64,000 nucleotides of DNA from a virus, in IMG/VR virus record IMGVR_UViG_3300027969_000043, positions 62,001-126,000 of that record; one strand, given 5' to 3'. Below the pieces are notes generated by a model. It had not been told where the DNA came from. It worked only from the letters and a program-made list of their open reading frames with translations, and did no database searches. The translations under genes and the position numbers were made by a program. Shown one piece after another: positions 26,977 to 36,187 of the stretch; position 1 is the first letter of the stretch; each line of letters begins with the position of its first letter.

Positions 26977-27969
26977 ATGAAATTAGATTTTAACGATTTG
27001 TTAATCGTACCAAAAGAAATAACAAATATAAATAGTCGAACTGAAATTAATCCGTACATTTTTGCGATGCTACCATTAATTACCGCACCTATGGACACTG
27101 TTGTATCCAAAGAAAATGCGGGGTTATATATTATTAATAATATAAATGTATGCCTACCTAGAAACGTAGACTGTGATTTAGGATTTAAAGCATATTCAAT
27201 ATCTCAGATGAATGATTTATTAAATTCTAATAGAGGTATTTTAGAAAATGGGTATTATTTAATTGATGTTGCTAATGGGCATATGGACTCGGTAATAAAC
27301 ATCACAAAAAAAATAAAACAAAAAAATAAGAAAGTTAAATTAATGGTTGGCAATATCGCTAACCCAGAAACATATCGATTACTGTCTGACGCAGGTGCCG
27401 ACTATATTAGAGTTGGCATTGGAAATGGTGGTGGATGCCTAACAACGCAAAATACAGGTGTTGGATATCCAATGGCGTCATTGATTAAAGAATGTTATGA
27501 TATATCTGCTACGTTAGACAACCCCGCATATATAGTTGCCGACGGTGGAATGCAAACATACAGTGACATAATTAAAGCTCTTGCATTAGGTGCTGATTAT
27601 GTTATGCTTGGTAGCGTTTTAAATAAATCACTTGAATCTGCTGGTGATAATTACCTTTGGAAAAAAATAAAAGTATCACAAACAATGGCTAAGAAAGCGT
27701 ATAAACTAGGTATACCCGTTTATAAAATGTTTAGAGGTATGAGCACCAAAGAAGTTCAAAAAAAATGGGGTGCCAAAGTCATTAAAACTTCTGAGGGTGT
27801 TGTAAGATATCGAAGAGTAGAATACACACTATCTCAATGGTCTGAGAACTTTGAACATTACTTACGTTCAGCAATGAGCTATACAGGCTCACATAAACTA
27901 AGCGAATTTATCGGTAAAGCAAATTTAATACAAATAACAAATAACGCATATAAAAGATTTAACAAATGA
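26977..27969 (+). CDS. GMP reductase / IMP dehydrogenase family enzyme
   Basis: A 330-residue TIM-barrel enzyme. The motifs are FNDLLIVPK at the start, TAPMDTV (36-42), GNIANPETY, GADYIRVGIGNGGGC with catalytic Cys154 and the following TTQNTGVGYP, VADGGMQ, and MFRGMSTKEV. The T-T-x-x-x-T-G-V-G-Y-P tail after the Cys and the short length without CBS domains favour GMP reductase (GMP to IMP) over IMP dehydrogenase, but this is not certain. An upstream in-frame start at 26917 lies inside the dUTPase coding region; the ATG at 26977 after an A-rich leader is preferred. It overlaps the next gene by 4 bp. Confidence 0.8.
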   Translation: MKLDFNDLLIVPKEITNINSRTEINPYIFAMLPLITAPMDTVVSKENAGLYIINNINVCLPRNVDCDLGFKAYSISQMNDLLNSNRGILENGYYLIDVANGHMDSVINITKKIKQKNKKVKLMVGNIANPETYRLLSDAGADYIRVGIGNGGGCLTTQNTGVGYPMASLIKECYDISATLDNPAYIVADGGMQTYSDIIKALALGADYVMLGSVLNKSLESAGDNYLWKKIKVSQTMAKKAYKLGIPVYKMFRGMSTKEVQKKWGAKVIKTSEGVVRYRRVEYTLSQWSENFEHYLRSAMSYTGSHKLSEFIGKANLIQITNNAYKRFNK

Positions 27970-29429
27970 TAACAGTAGTATATTGTACTAGAGAATCAAA
28001 TCCTAAACACACAGAACACATTATTAAAATGTCTGGTTTAGGTAAACACATTGAAGTGATTGAAATTATAAATAATGGAGAATCATTAACAAAATGTTAT
28101 AACCGTGGATTAAAAGCTGCGAAAAACGATATTGTTGTGTTTATGCACGACGATGTAATAATTGAAACTTCTGCTTGGGGTAGCAAAGTTATCAAACATT
28201 TTGAAAGCAACCCAGAATTTGGAATACTTGGTGTTGCTGGAACAACAGATATGCCATTAAGTGGCAGATGGTGGGACGACAGAACAAAAATGGTCGGTAT
28301 TGTTAACCACGAAAATGAAGGTAAAAAATGGGAGTCAAAATACTCTAAGAATTGGGCTAATGATATTGTAGAAGTACTTTCTGTTGATGGATTGTTTTTT
28401 GCGGTTAATAAAAATAGGGTTAAAAATAATTTTGATGAGAATGTAGAAGGGTTCCACTTTTATGAAATTGATTTTGTATTTTCTAATTATTTAGCAGGTG
28501 TTAAAGTTGGTGTTCTTTTTAATGTACGATTAACTCACAAATCAATTGGTATGACAAATGAACAGTGGGAAGAAAATAGACTTAACTTTGTTAAAAAGTT
28601 TAATGATGACTTACCAGAAAAATTAGTACCTGAAATGTATCAACCAAAAGAATCTGGTAATAAAAACACCAAGGTTAATATTAAAGTTGTGATACAATCA
28701 CATGGAGATGTTGCCGTTTTCGAAACAATATACAATAAGATTAAATCATTTAATTATCCTAACTTAACAATTTCATTAATAACAAATGAAAATTCATACG
28801 ATAAATTTAAAGATTTAAATTATGAAGGTGTTAAAATCTATGAAGGGTTTTACGATACGCTACCAAAAAATTTATCAATATTAAAATTTGAAGATGATTT
28901 TGTTACCAATAATGACGATTTAATCTTTTTTATGAATGACAAGATTGAAATCGTGAATAATATATTTTTAAGTTTTTCTAAAATATATACAATAAATAAA
29001 AATACTTTTGGTTGTGGATTCCCATTATCGTACAATGATAATAAAACAGTATTTAGCTCTAGTTTAGAAATCTTTGCAAATAAAGAAGGCAAGGTCGCAA
29101 TCAATATGAGAGATAGTAATACGTATTATAATGTTTATTACGGTACCATTTTAAATAGTTTTGGAAATCTTGCTGATTGTTTTGTAACAACATATACAAA
29201 CTTAAAATCTTTAGATTGGTTTAAATTAAATTATGAAACACCACTGTACTTTAATGAATTTTCGCTTAGATTATCATTGAAAAATAAATTAACATACAAT
29301 GATACTAATTCATTAACTGTGCAGAAATCTTTTATGGGCGAATCAAATATCCAACAAGATTTTCAAAACCTTATTAATTTTATTAGTACTGATGAAAAAT
29401 TAAAAACACTAGTTAAAAATATCGAATGA
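27966..29429 (+). CDS. Glycosyltransferase, GT2-like, with a second GT-A-like half
   Basis: A 487-residue protein. Residues 1-225 are a GT-A transferase domain: TVVYCTRES, CYNRGLKAAKNDIVVFMHDDV with the acidic pair at 62-63, then a W-rich region and EIDFVFSNY. This resembles GT2 families that begin without a signal. The second half from about residue 232 (KVNIKVVIQSHGD) again has a GT-A-type start and an NDDLIFFMND acidic cluster, suggesting a tandem or degenerate second domain. It overlaps both neighbours by ATGA-type junctions. Confidence 0.7.
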   Translation: MITVVYCTRESNPKHTEHIIKMSGLGKHIEVIEIINNGESLTKCYNRGLKAAKNDIVVFMHDDVIIETSAWGSKVIKHFESNPEFGILGVAGTTDMPLSGRWWDDRTKMVGIVNHENEGKKWESKYSKNWANDIVEVLSVDGLFFAVNKNRVKNNFDENVEGFHFYEIDFVFSNYLAGVKVGVLFNVRLTHKSIGMTNEQWEENRLNFVKKFNDDLPEKLVPEMYQPKESGNKNTKVNIKVVIQSHGDVAVFETIYNKIKSFNYPNLTISLITNENSYDKFKDLNYEGVKIYEGFYDTLPKNLSILKFEDDFVTNNDDLIFFMNDKIEIVNNIFLSFSKIYTINKNTFGCGFPLSYNDNKTVFSSSLEIFANKEGKVAINMRDSNTYYNVYYGTILNSFGNLADCFVTTYTNLKSLDWFKLNYETPLYFNEFSLRLSLKNKLTYNDTNSLTVQKSFMGESNIQQDFQNLINFISTDEKLKTLVKNIE

Positions 29430-30208
29430 TAAAGATAGCTTCTGGTTATACAAATAAAGGCGGGTCAACGATTGCATTTATTAACTTAACAAATGCATTA
29501 AATGATGCTGGTTATGATTGTACATTTTATGGTCCACATGAGTGGCACCTAGATAAATGTAAATCTGGGTTATTAAATCAACTATCTTTTGATAAAGAGG
29601 ATAGTGTTATATCACATTATTTAAATTTAGAACAAAGGCCAGACGTAAAAAAAATTGTTTTATCGTGCCATGAAAAATGGTGGTTTAGTTTTAGTAAAAC
29701 TAATAAATACTTTGATACTGCAGTATTTTTACATGAAGCGCACAGAAATTTTCACTCAGATTATTACGGCGATTATACCATAATACCAAATCTAAAAGAA
29801 AATTTAATACCAAAAGAAAAATCAGAATTAGATTTAGTTGCTGGTATAATTGGCTCTATTGAAGATAGAAAACAAACTCATGTTTCTATACAAAGAGCTA
29901 TGAAAGATAAATGTAAAAAAATATATTTATTTGGTTCAATAAATGAAGAAGAATATTTCAACAACTACGTTAAACCACTTTTAAACCCAAAAATAGAAAC
30001 GCTTGGGCATTCAACAAATAAACAAGAAATGTATGATATGATTGGAAGAGTGTATCATTCATCAAAAGGTGAGGTGGCTTGTTTAGTTAAAGACGAATGC
30101 TATCTAACAAATACAAAATTTTTTGGTAATGAAGAAACAGAGAATGAAGTTTCAACGTTAACAAATGAAGAGATAATATTATTATGGAAAAAAACACTTA
30201 ATTTATGA
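29426..30208 (+). CDS. GT-B-like glycosyltransferase
   Basis: A 260-residue protein. It starts MIKIASGYTNKGGSTIAFINL, a glycine-rich GT4-like N-terminal motif, followed by YDCTFYGPHEWH. A second-domain start, AGIIGSIEDRKQTHVSIQRA, and KIYLFGSINEE are visible. The end (YHSSKGEVACLVKDECYLTN) is shorter than usual for GT4. It is probably a sugar transferase; donor and acceptor are unknown. It is linked to both neighbours by 4-bp overlaps. Confidence 0.6.
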   Translation: MIKIASGYTNKGGSTIAFINLTNALNDAGYDCTFYGPHEWHLDKCKSGLLNQLSFDKEDSVISHYLNLEQRPDVKKIVLSCHEKWWFSFSKTNKYFDTAVFLHEAHRNFHSDYYGDYTIIPNLKENLIPKEKSELDLVAGIIGSIEDRKQTHVSIQRAMKDKCKKIYLFGSINEEEYFNNYVKPLLNPKIETLGHSTNKQEMYDMIGRVYHSSKGEVACLVKDECYLTNTKFFGNEETENEVSTLTNEEIILLWKKTLNL

Positions 30209-30924
30209 TTATACACGCACACATATTAGCTTGGAATGAAGAAAAAATTCTGCCATTTACGTTAGATTATTATTCACAATTTTGTGAAAAAATTTTTATT
30301 CATGACAACATGTCTACTGACGGTTCTGATGAAATATATTCTAGATACCCAAACGTAACTGTTTTAAAATGGAGCAGTAATAATGAAATCAATGAAATTA
30401 ATTACGTTAAAATAAAGTCAGAAGCCTATAGAAAATATAGCCGAGAATCCGATTGGGTTATCGTATGCGATTGTGATGAAATTTTATATCATCCTAGATT
30501 ACTTGAAAAATTAGAATATTATAAAGCTAACGGCATTACCGTACCGAAAGTTAATGGTCATGATATGGTAAGTGATAAATTTCCAGAGTATGATGGTGAA
30601 CTAATAACAAAAAAAGTAAAAACTGGTTCACCAGAGGTCAGCATACCGTTTTCAAAAAATATAATTTTTAACCCAAAAATAGATGTTACTTTTGGTATCG
30701 GCGCACATTCGTTTAGTTCAAATAAAACAATTTATTCAAATTCACCAGAATTGAAATTATTACATTATAAATTTTTGGGTGTTGAATATGTTGAAAATCT
30801 CTACAAAAGCAGAGTTGAGAGACTTAGTGATTTTAATAAAACAAACAAGCTTGGTGAACATTATTTCAATGTGCCATACGACCACATTAATAGAATACTA
30901 AATGAAAAAATTGAAATAATATGA
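30205..30924 (+). CDS. GT-A glycosyltransferase (GT2-like)
   Basis: A 239-residue protein. MIIHAHILAWNEEKILPFTLDYY is the typical start of Glyco_tranf_2_4-type proteins (N-E-E then a long helix), followed by IHDNMSTDGSDE and the metal-binding VCDCDEIL (88-94). Complete and compact. It sits in the translationally coupled series of the sugar island. Confidence 0.7.
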   Translation: MIIHAHILAWNEEKILPFTLDYYSQFCEKIFIHDNMSTDGSDEIYSRYPNVTVLKWSSNNEINEINYVKIKSEAYRKYSRESDWVIVCDCDEILYHPRLLEKLEYYKANGITVPKVNGHDMVSDKFPEYDGELITKKVKTGSPEVSIPFSKNIIFNPKIDVTFGIGAHSFSSNKTIYSNSPELKLLHYKFLGVEYVENLYKSRVERLSDFNKTNKLGEHYFNVPYDHINRILNEKIEII

Positions 30925-31631
30925 AAAAAATTGGAATCATAATTGTAACATACAACGTATCTGATTTACTAGATAGTCAAATTTTAAGCATACGTAAAAA
31001 TTGTACCGATAAAGATTATAAAATTATAATTATTGACAATAGTACTAATCCAGTACATATAGATAATATAGAAAAATATTGTGCTAAAAATAATATTATT
31101 AGAGCTAAAGTTGATTATAATGTATTTGACCCAAGCACAAATCATGCAATGGCATTAAATTTTGCGTACTACGCTTTCTCCAAAAAGTTTGATTATTTAT
31201 TTTTTCTAGACCATGACTTATTTCCAATTAAAAAATTTAATGTTAGCGATATAATGGACGGCAAACTAATGGCTGGTAGAGAAGTTAAATTATCAAACAC
31301 ATATCTTTGGCCTGGATGCTTAATGATGGCGAAATTAGAGGAAAAGGTTGACTTTATACCTATAAATGATTTAGACACTGGTGGCCGACTTCATACGGTT
31401 GTTTCTAAAGACCCAAATAGTATCGTTGTTTTTGATTTAAAAAATCAGTCATTTGGCGATGATGTAAAATTCAATAATTATTTCATGCATGAATATTATG
31501 AATTAATTTTTAATGAAACTTTCATGCATTTTATTAAGGCTAGTAACTGGTGCAATGTAACACCTGAAATTTTTAAAGCTAGACAAGATTTACTCATTAA
31601 AACATTAAACGATTATAATAGTGAAAAATAA
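30921..31631 (+). CDS. GT-A glycosyltransferase (GT2 family)
   Basis: A 236-residue protein. The classic GT2 opening IGIIIVTYNVSDLLDSQILSI is followed by KIIIIDNST and the acidic FFLDHDL motif (96-100). The N-x-A-x-N-x-A segment (NHAMALNFAYYAF) precedes it, as in GT2 enzymes. It overlaps the upstream gene by 4 bp and the next gene by 11 bp. Confidence 0.75.
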   Translation: MKKIGIIIVTYNVSDLLDSQILSIRKNCTDKDYKIIIIDNSTNPVHIDNIEKYCAKNNIIRAKVDYNVFDPSTNHAMALNFAYYAFSKKFDYLFFLDHDLFPIKKFNVSDIMDGKLMAGREVKLSNTYLWPGCLMMAKLEEKVDFIPINDLDTGGRLHTVVSKDPNSIVVFDLKNQSFGDDVKFNNYFMHEYYELIFNETFMHFIKASNWCNVTPEIFKARQDLLIKTLNDYNSEK

Positions 31632-32454
31632 TAAAAAAATATTGATATCCGATTTTACAACTAAAGAAGCGCCACATGGTGGTTCAGAGTGGGTTAATGA
31701 AGTCCTAATTAAAAAATTTAATTTAGATTTTGAATATTCCTCACAGCTACAATCGTGGGACCCTGAAAATTTTTATATTATATCAAATATTTCATTGATG
31801 AATCCAACATTGGTTAGAGAAATACCAAAATTAAATTATATTATCATTGAAAACGATTACAAGATATGCGAAAGTAGACACCCTTGGCGTTATCCAAATT
31901 CAATCGTCCCAAAAAACCAAAGAATAAACTACGATATTTACAAAAATGCTAAAGCTGTATTTGTTCAAACAACAGACCATTTTAATGTCTATAAATCAAA
32001 TCAGGTTGATGGTAATTTTATAAACCTAAATTGTTCTATATGGTCTGATGAAGATTTAGAAATGTTAAACAATTTTTTAATTAACAAACCAATAAAAAAT
32101 GGCAAAACAGCCGTATATTACACCAACAATTGGATAAAAAATAGTGAAGGTGCTATTAATTATTGTAATGATAACGGGTTAACACCTGAACTTATTGAAA
32201 ACAACCCAAACAGAAAAGATTTTTTAGATAAATTATCTAATTGTTCACAATTAGTTTTTTTACCAATTGCTAGAGAAACCTTTTGTCGTTTAGTTGTTGA
32301 GGCTAGATGTATGGGGTTAGAAGTAATAACAACTAAAAATTATGGTGCTTCTTTAGAGAATTGGTTTGATATGAAAGGTGCTGACATGTTAAAGTTTTTA
32401 AAGTTTAAAACCGATAAGAATTTAAAAATAATAGAAAACTATATAAATAACTAA
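31621..32454 (+). CDS. GT4-like glycosyltransferase
   Basis: A 277-residue protein starting at GTG (31621), inside the end of the preceding gene. ILISDFTTKEAPHGGSEWVN is a GT-B-type N-terminal loop. The middle has NYIIIENDYKICESRHPWR. The C-terminal part has LVFLPIARETFCRLVVEAR with the conserved E-x7-E-like spacing of GT4 enzymes. It is shorter than full GT4 proteins but coherent along its whole length. Confidence 0.6.
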   Translation: MKNNKKILISDFTTKEAPHGGSEWVNEVLIKKFNLDFEYSSQLQSWDPENFYIISNISLMNPTLVREIPKLNYIIIENDYKICESRHPWRYPNSIVPKNQRINYDIYKNAKAVFVQTTDHFNVYKSNQVDGNFINLNCSIWSDEDLEMLNNFLINKPIKNGKTAVYYTNNWIKNSEGAINYCNDNGLTPELIENNPNRKDFLDKLSNCSQLVFLPIARETFCRLVVEARCMGLEVITTKNYGASLENWFDMKGADMLKFLKFKTDKNLKIIENYINN

Positions 32455-32455
32455 A

Positions 32456-33349
32456 ATGTTTTTAAAAAAATGGATTAAGAAAAATATAGCTGCGCTATCA
32501 ATTGCGTTTTCAAATGTTGAAAAAAATGTTTTTGGTCAAAAAGGTGATGACATGACATTAGATACGGAAAAACAACAAAGACATACGCAAGGCATGTTAG
32601 CTGATTCTTTATTAAATGGTAAAATTACCGAAGAAGTTAAAAGATTAAGGTGGAGAACATATAAGGTGTTAAAAGCTGCTTATGGCAATACAGTAATTCT
32701 TGAAGGTTATGACGAAAATGATAATCCAATATATAAGTTAACTAATAAAAATGATAAAACGCTTTTAAAAAAAATAAATATTGATACTTCTGATGATTTT
32801 GATTTAGAAATGGTTTTTGAAAATAAAGCTATTGAGAATGGTATTAATGATACTATTAGTGTATTAGACGACGAAAATAGTATTAATTTAATCGAATATT
32901 TAATTAAAAATAAAGTCGAAAAACCCTTACTTATAGACAGGAAAGACTACCCAAGGTTTTACATTGAAAATTATACAAAAAAAATAAATATTCGTCGAAT
33001 AACGGATGATGAAAAAATGCTAGAGTTTTATATTAGCGAGTACCCCGATGAGTACAATAAAAATAGTGTGATTTTTTTAAACCAAATTAAAAAATTAATT
33101 AATTCGGAATTAAAAAATACTAAATTTTTAGATTTTGATGAAGTTTCATTTATAACAAACAACACACTCGGAGCTCAAGATTTTTTACTTTTTAGTTACG
33201 GTGAAATTAAATTTGACAAAATAATTGAATTTGATGGTAACTATGTAATTAAATTTAAATCCAAGATAATAAAAAACGGGGAAGATATATTAATCAACTA
33301 TATCGATTCAGAATTAGAAAAAAAATATAATAATAAAGAAAAAAAATAA
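32456..33349 (+). CDS. Hypothetical protein in the glycosyltransferase island
   Basis: A 297-residue protein, not recognised. The N-terminal part has MFLKKWIKKNIAALSIAF (a basic amphipathic start), then EKQQRHTQGMLADSLLNGKITEEVKRLRWRTY, a helical segment. The C-terminal 170 residues form an alpha/beta region rich in Ile, Lys and Asn. It carries no glycosyltransferase motif although sugar genes lie on both sides, so it may be structural or an accessory of the island. The spacing (1 and 6 bp) indicates the same transcript. Confidence 0.55.
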   Translation: MFLKKWIKKNIAALSIAFSNVEKNVFGQKGDDMTLDTEKQQRHTQGMLADSLLNGKITEEVKRLRWRTYKVLKAAYGNTVILEGYDENDNPIYKLTNKNDKTLLKKINIDTSDDFDLEMVFENKAIENGINDTISVLDDENSINLIEYLIKNKVEKPLLIDRKDYPRFYIENYTKKINIRRITDDEKMLEFYISEYPDEYNKNSVIFLNQIKKLINSELKNTKFLDFDEVSFITNNTLGAQDFLLFSYGEIKFDKIIEFDGNYVIKFKSKIIKNGEDILINYIDSELEKKYNNKEKK

Positions 33350-33355
33350 TTTTTT

Positions 33356-34075
33356 ATGATTACAGCGATATTAAACGGATATAAAAGACCACAATTTTTA
33401 AAAGAACAAATCGATGCAATTAAAAATCAAACAATACCACCTGAAGAAATAATGTTGTGGCAAAACCACACTGAAGGGTTTGATGCTGAGCTAACTAGCC
33501 AACTAACAACTGCATCTTGTAATAAAAATATGGGTGTGTGGGCTAGATTTGCATTTGCATTAAACGCTAAAACAGAGTATATTTGCATATTTGATGACGA
33601 TACAATACCAGGCTCAATGTGGTTTGAAAATTGTATTAGTACTATGAAAACACATGAAGGCCTACTTGGAACTGTAGGACTAATTTATGAAACTCCAAAT
33701 TCGTATCGCCCAAATACTAGATACGGTTGGACAGAAATAAATAATCCCAAGACGATTAGGGTTGATATCGTAGGGCATGCGTGGTTTTTTAAACGTGAAT
33801 GGCTATCAGCATTCTGGAGAGAATTACCACCACCAGATTTAACAACTGTTGGGGAAGATATGCACTTCTCATATATGTTGCAAAAATATTTAGGTTTAAA
33901 TACATATGTCCCACCACACCCAGAACATTTTAAAGAAATGTGGGGAAGCACTAAAGGTTGGGAAATGGGGACCGAGAAAAATGCGCTATCCTTCAATGAA
34001 GGTAATATCCTTAAAATGGATAAGTATCATAAAGACCTTATAAATAGAGGATTTAAATTAGTAAAACATGGATAA
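33356..34075 (+). CDS. GT-A glycosyltransferase
   Basis: A 239-residue protein. MITAILNGYKRPQFLKEQIDAI followed by IPPEEIMLWQN is GT2-like. The metal-binding acidic cluster is ICIFDDDTIPG (76-86), and a later VGEDMHFSYML matches the conserved E-D of GT2 active sites. PHPEHFKEMWGS near the end resembles acceptor-side loops. It overlaps the next gene by 8 bp. Confidence 0.75.
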   Translation: MITAILNGYKRPQFLKEQIDAIKNQTIPPEEIMLWQNHTEGFDAELTSQLTTASCNKNMGVWARFAFALNAKTEYICIFDDDTIPGSMWFENCISTMKTHEGLLGTVGLIYETPNSYRPNTRYGWTEINNPKTIRVDIVGHAWFFKREWLSAFWRELPPPDLTTVGEDMHFSYMLQKYLGLNTYVPPHPEHFKEMWGSTKGWEMGTEKNALSFNEGNILKMDKYHKDLINRGFKLVKHG

Positions 34076-34787
34076 ATTTACATTAGATTTTGACAATTTT
34101 TGGTCAATGATTGAAAATAATATAAATTTTACGTTTGCAAGATATGCCGACGGAGAGGTTATGTTGATGGGTGGCGAAGCTGTTGGCAAAATAACACAAG
34201 CATTTAAAGTAGATAAATGGGAGGCACCAAATACTTTAACAAGAGCGGGTAAAGAATTACTAGAAACAATAAATCATACTGAAGATAATTACCATTATGC
34301 TATCTCAGGTGTTAATGACAATATTAATGATTATAGGTTTTTAAAAAATAAAATAAAACATAAAGAAAGTAATATAACATTTGTTAATCTTTGGATTAAT
34401 GCAAATTACAGGAAATCGTTTAAAAAATATGCATCTTTAAAAAGAGATGTTATTTTAATATGTAACCAAGACGCAAAAAAAGAAAACTTCCCATTTAATG
34501 TGGTTGATATCCACCCATTTCCAAATGACTGCATAACTTTTTGGGAAGAAAATTCGGATAAATTTATTAATGAATTACTAGAAAAATATGGTAGTTTAAA
34601 TGACCAGTTATTTTTTATTTCATGTGGTCCAATATCTGAAATAATAATACATAAACTATATCAAAATAATCCTAATAACACATATATGGATGTTGGTTCA
34701 TCAATCGATGAATTTGTACATGGCGAAATAACAAGGCCATACATGGACCCATCATCAATATATTCAAAATTTAAATCTAATTTTTAA
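34068..34787 (+). CDS. GT-D fold glycosyltransferase-like protein (DUF1792-like)
   Basis: A 239-residue protein. FTFARYADGE (21-30) matches the R-(Y/F)-x-D-G-E signature of GT-D (DUF1792) glucosyltransferases. LFFISCGPISEIIIHKLY and TYMDVGSSIDEF match the later GPxxxxL and D-(I/V)-G segments of the same family. It is thus a third fold class of sugar transferase in this island. It shares one base with the following gene. Confidence 0.65.
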   Translation: MDKFTLDFDNFWSMIENNINFTFARYADGEVMLMGGEAVGKITQAFKVDKWEAPNTLTRAGKELLETINHTEDNYHYAISGVNDNINDYRFLKNKIKHKESNITFVNLWINANYRKSFKKYASLKRDVILICNQDAKKENFPFNVVDIHPFPNDCITFWEENSDKFINELLEKYGSLNDQLFFISCGPISEIIIHKLYQNNPNNTYMDVGSSIDEFVHGEITRPYMDPSSIYSKFKSNF

Positions 34788-35485
34788 TGGTACAAGTAGC
34801 TTATTCAAACTCTAACTGCATTGACTTATGGGAAGCGTTTCAAAAACAAATGTTTAAACACTCAAAATTAAAACTTTATTTAATATCAGATAAAGAACCT
34901 GTCGATTTTGGTCTTGCTGGTGTTAGTATATATGATAATAGTGAACCATACTATAAAGTTTGGGTGGATGGATTAAATAAATTCAATGAAGACTATTTCA
35001 TATATTTACAAGAAGACTTTTTCCTATACGACGACATAAACGAAAGCAAGTTAAACGAATATCTTGATTTTTTAAAAAATAACCCAAAGTATTCTTTTGT
35101 CAGATTGTTTAAATGCGGACATGTAAACAATAATAAAATTACTGAAACACTTTACGAAATTGAATCAAAAAATCATGATATTTTTTCAATGCAAACCACA
35201 ATATGGCGAACATCTGATTACATCAAATTAATGGAGTATGTTAAAGATGATAAATGGTTAGAAAACGATAAATATAGAAAAGCCGCTATCGAATTAAATT
35301 TAAATGGTGTTTATCATTATGATAACGAACAGAAAAGAGGGTGGACACATTATGATTCAAGCATATATCCTTGCATTTCAACAGCGTTAAATAAAGGTCA
35401 ATGGAATCTTAGTGAATACCCAAAAGAATTAAAACCAATTTTAGACGAATATTGTATCGATATATTAAAAAGAGGTGCCGTTTAA
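34787..35485 (+). CDS. Putative glycosyltransferase (GT-A-like)
   Basis: A 232-residue protein. VQVAYSNSNCIDLWEAF opens like small capsule-type transferases. KLYLISDKEP and the acidic YFIYLQEDFFLYDD (70-83) are consistent with a GT-A core. The C-terminal half has YSFVRLFKCGHVNNN and a tryptophan-rich region. The fit to a named family is uncertain, but its place in an unbroken series of transferases supports the call. Confidence 0.55.
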   Translation: MVQVAYSNSNCIDLWEAFQKQMFKHSKLKLYLISDKEPVDFGLAGVSIYDNSEPYYKVWVDGLNKFNEDYFIYLQEDFFLYDDINESKLNEYLDFLKNNPKYSFVRLFKCGHVNNNKITETLYEIESKNHDIFSMQTTIWRTSDYIKLMEYVKDDKWLENDKYRKAAIELNLNGVYHYDNEQKRGWTHYDSSIYPCISTALNKGQWNLSEYPKELKPILDEYCIDILKRGAV

Positions 35486-35512
35486 TTAAATAATAAATAT
35501 CAAATTGAAATT

Positions 35513-36187
35513 ATGAAAGTTTTTTTATGTTTTTATACAAACGAAAAATTTAGGTCGCGTGAAGATTGGTTAATTAATGAATATTCAAAATCTGGATTTT
35601 CAAACATAATATCGTATCGTTCCGAAAATGTTAAAACTGGTGTTTTTTACGAAGAAAATAAGGAAATTTTAGATTGTAAAACTGGTGACGGATACTGGTT
35701 ATGGAAACCAAAAATAATATTAGACACATTTGAAAAAATGGAATACGGTGACGTATTGGTATATGTAGATGCTGGAGATTTTGTTAATGTAAATGAGAAC
35801 GAAATATTTGATTTTGCTAAAATTAATGATTACTATTTTACAAATTGGAATGGTGTTAGGTGGCCTCAAAAAATATGTACTAAAAGGGATTGTTTTATAT
35901 TAATGGATTGTGATACAGAAATTTATCATGAGACATCACAAATGGAAGCTGGATTTTTAATCTTTAAAAAAACGGACCAAGTCATTCTATTACTTAACGA
36001 TTATTTATATTATTGTAAAAACAAAAACATTGTCGATAACGAACCTAATATACATGGAGATAATTTTCCTAATTGGCAATTCCATAGAAATGACCAAAGT
36101 ATTTTAACAAATTTAATTGTAAAACATGGTTTAACATTTAATAGTACTCTTGACAATAAAATAAAATGTAATATTTTTATACCATGA
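35513..36187 (+). CDS. Putative glycosyltransferase of the G-YW-WKP type
   Basis: A 224-residue protein. GDGYWLWKPKII (58-69) followed by GDVLVYVDAGDF (79-90) is a signature seen in capsular/LPS sugar transferases, with the Asp pair as the probable nucleotide-sugar metal site. QMEAGFLIFKKT and HRNDQSIL are further conserved-looking stretches. It starts 27 bp after the previous gene, one of the few gaps in this run. It ends in a 4-bp overlap. Confidence 0.6.
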   Translation: MKVFLCFYTNEKFRSREDWLINEYSKSGFSNIISYRSENVKTGVFYEENKEILDCKTGDGYWLWKPKIILDTFEKMEYGDVLVYVDAGDFVNVNENEIFDFAKINDYYFTNWNGVRWPQKICTKRDCFILMDCDTEIYHETSQMEAGFLIFKKTDQVILLLNDYLYYCKNKNIVDNEPNIHGDNFPNWQFHRNDQSILTNLIVKHGLTFNSTLDNKIKCNIFIP

